Positions 13,093 to 17,442 of a stretch of DNA of 17,442 nucleotides are shown here, one piece after another (the first letter of the stretch is position 1; every line of letters begins with the position of its first letter). The notes below the pieces were generated by a model, which saw nothing but the letters and a program-made list of their open reading frames with translations, did not search any database and was not told where the DNA came from. The stretch covers positions 1-17,442 of the forward strand of contig JANTGQ010000011.1 in NCBI GenBank assembly GCA_024762845.1, written 5' to 3'. The translations under genes were made by a program, and so were the position numbers. The stretch is from Nitratifractor sp. GTDB taxonomy: Bacteria; Campylobacterota; Campylobacteria; Campylobacterales; Sulfurovaceae.

Positions 13093-14199
13093 ATGATATC
13101 TATTAACGATACAACCCTGCGAGATGGTGAACAGGCTCCTTATGTTGCGTTTAATACAAAAGAGAAGCTCCAGATTGCGACTCTTCTTTATGAGTCTGGT
13201 GCAAACGAGCTAGAAGTTGGAATTCCCGCTATGGGAAAACAGGAGAGAAGCGACCTTAAAGAGATTTTGGCACTTAAACTACCAATTCCTGTTATGAGCT
13301 GGAATCGGGCAATTATGGAAGACCTTGAAGCCTCTTTAGAGTGTGGTGTAGGGGCTGTAGATCTCTCTATACCGGTATCTGATATTTTAATTGATGTTAA
13401 GTTTAAAGGGAATAGAGATCTGCTCTTGAAAAACCTTGAAAGAGTTGTAAAGAGTGCAAAACAAGAGGGGCTCTATGTCTGCATAGGCGGAGAGGATGCA
13501 AGCCGGGCAGAAGAGAACTTTTTAAAAGAGGTTCTTATCTTTGGAAAAGAGCTTGGTGCAGATAGATTTAGATATTGTGACACTGTAGGTATTTTAACTC
13601 CACATCAGACATATCAGAATATCTCTTTGCTTACTGACTTAGAGCTGCTGGATATTGAGATGCATACACATAACGACTTTGGTATGGCAACTGCAAATGC
13701 AATTGCAGGTATAGAAGCTGGTGCAAAAAGTGTAAATACCACCGTTATAGGTTTGGGCGAGAGAGCGGGAAATGCATCTTTTGAGCAAGTATTAATGAGC
13801 TTAACACATCAGTTTAACGAAAAGAGAAAAATATACCCCTCTAAACTTACAAAACTGGTAAACTCTGTTGCAAAAGCAGCCAAAAAAGAGATTGCAAGTA
13901 ACTCTCCAATTATTGGAGAACATATCTTTTCGCATGAGTCTGGTATTCATGTAAGCGGAATGATTCGCTCAAACAATAGCTATGAAGCATTTAAGCCCGA
14001 AGAGGTGGGGCTAAACAGACACTACCCTATCGGAAAACACTCCGGAAGTGCAACTCTGCTCTACCACTTAAAGTGTTCCGGCTTGGAGCCTAGTAGAGAA
14101 AAGGTACAAAAACTGCTGCCAAAGGTGCGCAATATTGTTACCGAGAGAAAAGTAGTCTTAAGTGCGCAGGAACTTAAGGAGCTCTATCTATGTTCGTAG
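13093..14199 (+). CDS. nifV: Homocitrate synthase NifV
   Basis: Condenses acetyl-CoA with 2-oxoglutarate to homocitrate, the organic ligand of FeMo-co. About 368 residues. The N terminus has the DRE-TIM signature NDTTLRDGEQAP, followed by ELEVGIPAMG. The metal-site motif HTHNDFG and the glycine-rich GLGERAGNAS segment follow, and a C-terminal HESGIHVSGM region matches FrbC/NifV proteins. ATG 13093 is preferred to ATG 13090 because it sits 6 nt after AAGGAG. Further upstream in frame is the sigma-54 promoter itself, so longer starts are excluded. It is the first gene of the nifV-nifE operon and overlaps the next gene by 10 nt. Confidence 0.95.
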   Translation: MISINDTTLRDGEQAPYVAFNTKEKLQIATLLYESGANELEVGIPAMGKQERSDLKEILALKLPIPVMSWNRAIMEDLEASLECGVGAVDLSIPVSDILIDVKFKGNRDLLLKNLERVVKSAKQEGLYVCIGGEDASRAEENFLKEVLIFGKELGADRFRYCDTVGILTPHQTYQNISLLTDLELLDIEMHTHNDFGMATANAIAGIEAGAKSVNTTVIGLGERAGNASFEQVLMSLTHQFNEKRKIYPSKLTKLVNSVAKAAKKEIASNSPIIGEHIFSHESGIHVSGMIRSNNSYEAFKPEEVGLNRHYPIGKHSGSATLLYHLKCSGLEPSREKVQKLLPKVRNIVTERKVVLSAQELKELYLCS

Positions 14200-14999
14200 G
14201 TTGGATTCGGGGTAAAACGCTCAAAGATGATTTAGAGAGTTTTGAAGCTATACAAAGCATAGACAGCAATTTGGTATTTACTAGTTACCAGAGCAATCCA
14301 TCACTTGCATTTGCAGCGTATGATGGTAATAGAATGCATGGTTTGCTCACTGCTTATCCTTTTGAAGATACCATTTTCATAAATAACTTCTACTACTCAA
14401 AAGAGCTTGAAGAGAGCGACAGGGTGAGACTACTTTCGCTGCTACTGCAAAATATTAATGAGGCTCGCTCTATTATCTCTTTAGCGAAGAGAGGTGACGA
14501 GAAGCTCTTTGAACCATTGGGATTTAAACCCTATGCCCGATTTGAAGAGTTACTCTTTAGCGGTGGGGGTGTCTCTTTTAATTTTAGCAGCACAACTGCC
14601 AAGAGTATATCGCAAGAGAACTATCAAACCACGCTTAAAAAGTTTGATAAAAAAGCGTGGCATGAGGATCGTTACGACTATATTCATAACTGTGTTGCAA
14701 AGAGCTCTACACTTATGCTCTCTAATGCATTGGGGTACCAACACTCCTATATCAGTACCAAAGGGTTTGTTAAAATCTCGCCTTGGGTTATGGAGCTTGA
14801 TACTCCGGTTGAGGCAGAGAAGTTTCTTCGTGGGGTTATCTACCATAGAGGTTTAAAAAAGATAACAGCTTTTGCCCCTCAGGTAAAGGAGATTATTGAA
14901 CTCTATGAATCTTACAGTTTTCAAAGAGTTCAGCAGCATACTCTTCTTTACCTGGGGAGTAAACCCAAAATTGATTTAGAGATGATTTATGCTCTATAA
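14190..14999 (+). CDS. GNAT-like protein of unknown role (possible two-domain acyltransferase)
   Basis: 269 residues, cytosolic. The first half follows the layout of a GNAT acetyltransferase: FAAYDGNRMHGLLTAYPFED, then INNFYYSKELEESDRVRLLSLL, then LFEPLGFKPYARFEELLF. The R-x2-G-x-G/A acetyl-CoA loop is not recognisable, so catalysis is doubtful. The second half looks like a repeat of the same fold and ends FQRVQQHTLLYLGSKP, reminiscent of YitH-type proteins with a C-terminal acetyltransferase-like domain. It starts inside the last codons of nifV (10-nt overlap) and must be co-translated with it. A role in nif metabolism is implied only by position. Confidence 0.6.
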   Translation: MFVGWIRGKTLKDDLESFEAIQSIDSNLVFTSYQSNPSLAFAAYDGNRMHGLLTAYPFEDTIFINNFYYSKELEESDRVRLLSLLLQNINEARSIISLAKRGDEKLFEPLGFKPYARFEELLFSGGGVSFNFSSTTAKSISQENYQTTLKKFDKKAWHEDRYDYIHNCVAKSSTLMLSNALGYQHSYISTKGFVKISPWVMELDTPVEAEKFLRGVIYHRGLKKITAFAPQVKEIIELYESYSFQRVQQHTLLYLGSKPKIDLEMIYAL

Positions 15000-15022
15000 T
15001 AAACTCATATAAAGGATAAAAA

Positions 15023-15229
15023 ATGGCACTAACAGAGGAACAAAAAGAGATAAAAAAAGCGTACGCAAAATACAAAAGAAAGGTTACAGAGATAGCTGGC
15101 GAGATTCATGATATTGTCGAAGATACTATCTGGACTGACTACAATAGGTTAGCAGAGCTTAGCAAAAAGGTTGAGATTGCTATGCAAGATGTTATCTCTT
15201 TTAAAGAGAAACACGATTTCCTTAAATAG
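15023..15229 (+). CDS. DUF683 (Rop-like) nitrogen-fixation-associated small protein
   Basis: 68 residues predicted to form a two-helix hairpin: LTEEQKEIKKAYAKYKRKVT, then a turn with IHDIVEDTIWTDYNRL, then SKKVEIAMQDVISFKEKH. Length and pattern fit the Rop-like DUF683 family, which is found almost only in nif clusters, often near nifX or nifE. The biochemical role is not established; dimeric helical bundles of this type have been proposed to assist Fe-S or cofactor handling. ATG 15023 with AAAGGAT upstream; 23 bp after the GNAT-like gene. Confidence 0.8.
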   Translation: MALTEEQKEIKKAYAKYKRKVTEIAGEIHDIVEDTIWTDYNRLAELSKKVEIAMQDVISFKEKHDFLK

Positions 15230-15248
15230 GCAATGTCTGGTCGCATAG

Positions 15249-15503
15249 ATGGAAGATATTGTTACTAAAGAGAGAGTACTCTCTCGCAGAATTTGCGAAT
15301 GCGGAGAAAAGAGCGTGCAAGAGGCGATTGATATTTTTGATGAGACTGATCTCCCATACAAAAAGGCAAAAAAACTCGTTACGGGGTGCAATAAATCTTG
15401 CTGCAGAAGACCACTTATGGCTCTTTTTAAAATGGTAGAGTTTGGAGCAATCGATTATGAAGAGATAAATTTTCTAATCGATCAATTCGAAGGTAGAAAA
15501 TAA
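15249..15503 (+). CDS. BFD-like [2Fe-2S] protein
   Basis: 84 residues with five cysteines: C16-x-C18 near the N terminus and C47 ... C51-C52 about 28 residues later (ICECGEK, GCNKSCCRR). CxC followed by a paired Cys motif after about 30 residues is the pattern of BFD-type [2Fe-2S] domains, including the central domain of NifU. Here the second pair is C-x3-C or C-x4-C rather than C-x2-C, with an extra adjacent Cys. The flanking helical pattern fits the fold. It may act as an Fe-S donor in cofactor assembly. An in-frame TAG directly before ATG 15249 fixes the start. No good ribosome site is seen, so translation may depend on the upstream gene 19 bp away. Confidence 0.7.
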   Translation: MEDIVTKERVLSRRICECGEKSVQEAIDIFDETDLPYKKAKKLVTGCNKSCCRRPLMALFKMVEFGAIDYEEINFLIDQFEGRK

Positions 15504-15514
15504 GGAGATTTATA

Positions 15515-16507
15515 ATGAACCTATATGATGATTTTATTGAGTGGGTGGAGAGAAATAATCTCGATTCAATTATACCAACAGCACCCTCTTTACTAGATGA
15601 GCTCACTATGCTTGATCTCTCGAAACATAGACTACAAGAGCTTCCAGACTCTATAGAGGTGCTTAGCAACCTTACTGTACTCAAAATTGCCGGTAACAAA
15701 CTAACAAAGCTGCCTGATACCATTGGCAAGTTAAAAAACCTTCGCAATATACAGTGTAACAATAACCTTTTAACTGAGATACCCGAGTCTATTGGGGAGT
15801 TGGAGTCTTTAATTGTTGTAAACTTCTCAGGTAATAAATTGAGTGCTCTACCTAAGAGTTTTTACAATTTAAGCCATTTAACTCGCTTGAACCTTGCGAC
15901 AAATTGCCTAAAATCGCTAGATGAGGATATGAAAAAACTTACTAAACTTATCTATATCTCACTTGATACCAACTACCTTAAAGAGCTACCTGATTGTTTT
16001 GGAGATATGGAGTCTCTCTATTTTCTTGAACTCTCTTATAACCAACTTACTACTCTACCCGACTCTTTGTCAGAAGTTGAAGAGTTGGAGACACTCATAT
16101 TAGAGGGAAATAACTTTAAAAATCTTAAAGCATTAGAGGTGCACGATATGCTTGTTCGCCTAAATCTTAATGAGAATGGATTAACCGAACTCGATTTTGA
16201 TATTAGCAAACTAGAGGATCTACAGATACTCTCGCTTGATAGTAATGAGTTAACAACCCTGCCCGACTCTCTTTGTGAATTAGAAAACCTAAAAGAGCTG
16301 AGTCTTACATCTAATGAATTGAGTGCTCTTCCAGATTGTATCGGAAATCTGGAAAACCTTGAAGAGTTGGATCTAGAAGATAATGAACTAGCTACTCTAC
16401 CAGAGAGTTTTAGTAACTTAAAAAATCTAAAAAAACTATTTATAGCAGATAATAACTCGGTCACAGTACCCGATATGCCGTGGCTGGAGTTTTGTGACAA
16501 AGGATAA
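15515..16507 (+). CDS. Leucine-rich-repeat protein
   Basis: 330 residues. After a helical cap of about 30 residues, 13 consecutive leucine-rich repeats follow, nearly all 23 residues long, with consensus LxxLxLxxNxLxxLPDSIxxLxN; the eighth is one residue shorter and lacks the LPDS segment. The repeat type is the bacterial/plant-like class. No signal peptide, so cytosolic. A strong AAGGAG precedes ATG 15515. It lies between the BFD-like gene and nifE, inside the sigma-54 nif operon, so it probably binds a nitrogenase or maturation protein. Cys is sparse, so this is not the Fe-S-bearing LRV type known from Azotobacter. Confidence 0.9.
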   Translation: MNLYDDFIEWVERNNLDSIIPTAPSLLDELTMLDLSKHRLQELPDSIEVLSNLTVLKIAGNKLTKLPDTIGKLKNLRNIQCNNNLLTEIPESIGELESLIVVNFSGNKLSALPKSFYNLSHLTRLNLATNCLKSLDEDMKKLTKLIYISLDTNYLKELPDCFGDMESLYFLELSYNQLTTLPDSLSEVEELETLILEGNNFKNLKALEVHDMLVRLNLNENGLTELDFDISKLEDLQILSLDSNELTTLPDSLCELENLKELSLTSNELSALPDCIGNLENLEELDLEDNELATLPESFSNLKNLKKLFIADNNSVTVPDMPWLEFCDKG

Positions 16508-16510
16508 ATT

Positions 16511-17442
16511 ATGGTAAATAAAAAACTTATACGAGATTTGCTGAACGAAACAGCGTGTACACATAACGATAAAAAAAAGAGTAGTTGTGATAAACCAAAA
16601 CCGGGTGCAACAAGTGGTGGTTGCGCTTTTGAAGGGGCTCAGATTGCGCTCTTTCCATATGCAGATGCCATACACCTCGTGCATGCACCCGCTACATGCC
16701 AGGGGGCGTCTTGGGAGACAAGAGCAACACTTACAAGTTATGAGGGTGAGAATAATACTGTCTCTGGCTACTATACAGATGTTACAACAAATGATGTAAT
16801 CTTCGGAGGCGATCAGAAGCTAGAGGATAGTATAGAGTATGTTATAAAAAACAAAGCTCCAAAAGCTGTATTTGTCTACGAGACATGTGTAACAGCCATG
16901 ATTGGTGACGATATGGATAGTGTAGCATCACGAATGCAGAAGAAACATGGTATTCCTGTTGTTGTTGTACACTCTCCGGGCTTTGTTGGTGGAAAAAACT
17001 TAGGTTCAAGGCTTGGTGGCGAGGCTGTTTTAAACCAGCTTATAGGCACAAGAGAGCCCAAAGAGGTACACCCATTTGGCATTAATTTAATTGGAGAGTA
17101 CAATGTTACCGGAGATATGTGGCAATATACACCTATTCTTGAGAAGATTGGTATTAAAGTAGTCTCTACACTTGCCGGAGATGGTAGAATAGAGAATATT
17201 CAGATGGCACACACTGCAAAACTGAATGTTATAGTGTGTGCAAAGTCTCTTGTTACACTTACGAGAAAGATGCAAGAGAAGTACCAAATCCCATACATCT
17301 CTATCTCTTTTTATGGAAAGAGAGATACTACGAATGCAATTCGAAGCATAGTAAATGCCTTTGGAGACGAAAAACTCTCTGCAAAAGCAGAAGAGGTAAT
17401 TAAAGAGGAAGAGGAGAAGTTAGAAAAAGCTCTTATACCATA
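16511..17442 (+). CDS. nifE: NifE, FeMo-co scaffold subunit (C-terminus beyond window)
   Basis: Alpha-like subunit of the NifEN scaffold on which the NifB product is matured to FeMo-co. 310 codons are present and the frame is open at the window end (usual length about 450-480). The three Cys that hold the subunit-interface Fe-S cluster are C38 (GGCAFEGA), C63 (ATCQG) and C126 (YETCVTAMIGDD). Other family blocks are HLVHAP, TTNDVIFGGDQKL, GFVGGKNLGSR, INLIGEYNVTGDMW and SFYGKRDT. NifD is excluded because GGCAFEGA, IGEYN and the short N terminus are NifE-like. Start ATG 16511, 3 bp after the LRR stop, with AAAGGAT just upstream. nifN would be expected downstream. Confidence 0.94.
   Translation, partial: MVNKKLIRDLLNETACTHNDKKKSSCDKPKPGATSGGCAFEGAQIALFPYADAIHLVHAPATCQGASWETRATLTSYEGENNTVSGYYTDVTTNDVIFGGDQKLEDSIEYVIKNKAPKAVFVYETCVTAMIGDDMDSVASRMQKKHGIPVVVVHSPGFVGGKNLGSRLGGEAVLNQLIGTREPKEVHPFGINLIGEYNVTGDMWQYTPILEKIGIKVVSTLAGDGRIENIQMAHTAKLNVIVCAKSLVTLTRKMQEKYQIPYISISFYGKRDTTNAIRSIVNAFGDEKLSAKAEEVIKEEEEKLEKALIP

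Noticed and set aside
15515..16507. LRR-encoding DNA as a CRISPR or tandem DNA repeat
   Set aside because: The roughly 69-bp periodicity is from the 23-residue protein repeat; the DNA units diverge and the frame is open throughout.

Overview
The window looks like chromosomal DNA from a free-living, nitrogen-fixing member of the Campylobacterota (Sulfurimonas/Sulfurovum-like). This rests on the AT-rich sequence, the tight ATGA/TAATG gene overlaps, the folD-lepB adjacency also known from Campylobacter, a LepB with the SGSMKRT-type active-site box, and TATAAT boxes without a good -35. The genus is an inference. No tRNA, rRNA, CRISPR array, transposase or phage gene was seen.

Left part (1-5.8 kb), housekeeping. 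A minus-strand secreted monohaem cytochrome c, coupled to a gene that leaves the window, lies divergent to a plus-strand run of folD, lepB, an M50 membrane protease and rpiB. A DMT/EamA transporter with its own promoter follows. Then comes a divergent pair of unnamed genes (4426-5127 minus, 5241-5816 plus) whose proteins are paralogues.

Middle part (5.8-10.1 kb), a minus-strand operon read from 10051 down to 5869: bacteriohemerythrin, a divergent Tpx-like thioredoxin-fold protein, an ankyrin-repeat protein, a 62-residue protein, a MoxR-type AAA+ ATPase, a DUF2201-type metallopeptidase-like/VWA protein, and a NifX-family protein with a His-rich insert. Most junctions overlap by 4 nt. A clear sigma-54 (-24/-12) promoter precedes it, so it appears to be co-regulated with the nif genes. 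This is the best candidate for an undescribed system: a MoxR-VWA chaperone pair bundled with oxygen- and peroxide-sensing or scavenging proteins and a cofactor-carrier-like protein.

Right part (10.1-17.4 kb), the nif region on the plus strand. Two tandem 2[4Fe-4S] ferredoxins share a sigma-54 promoter that lies back to back with that of the hemerythrin operon. Next come nifB, a palindrome-rich spacer with terminators and a REP/MITE-like repeat, and a third sigma-54 promoter leading a tight operon: nifV, a degenerate GNAT-like gene, a DUF683 (Rop-like) gene, a BFD-like Fe-S protein, a leucine-rich-repeat protein and nifE (cut by the window end). The three sigma-54 cores are nearly identical (TGGAACA, then TGCAT at the right spacing). 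Together the genes provide the NifB cofactor core, homocitrate (NifV), the scaffold (NifE), electron or Fe-S donors (ferredoxins) and several uncharacterised accessory proteins. nifHDK are not in the window.
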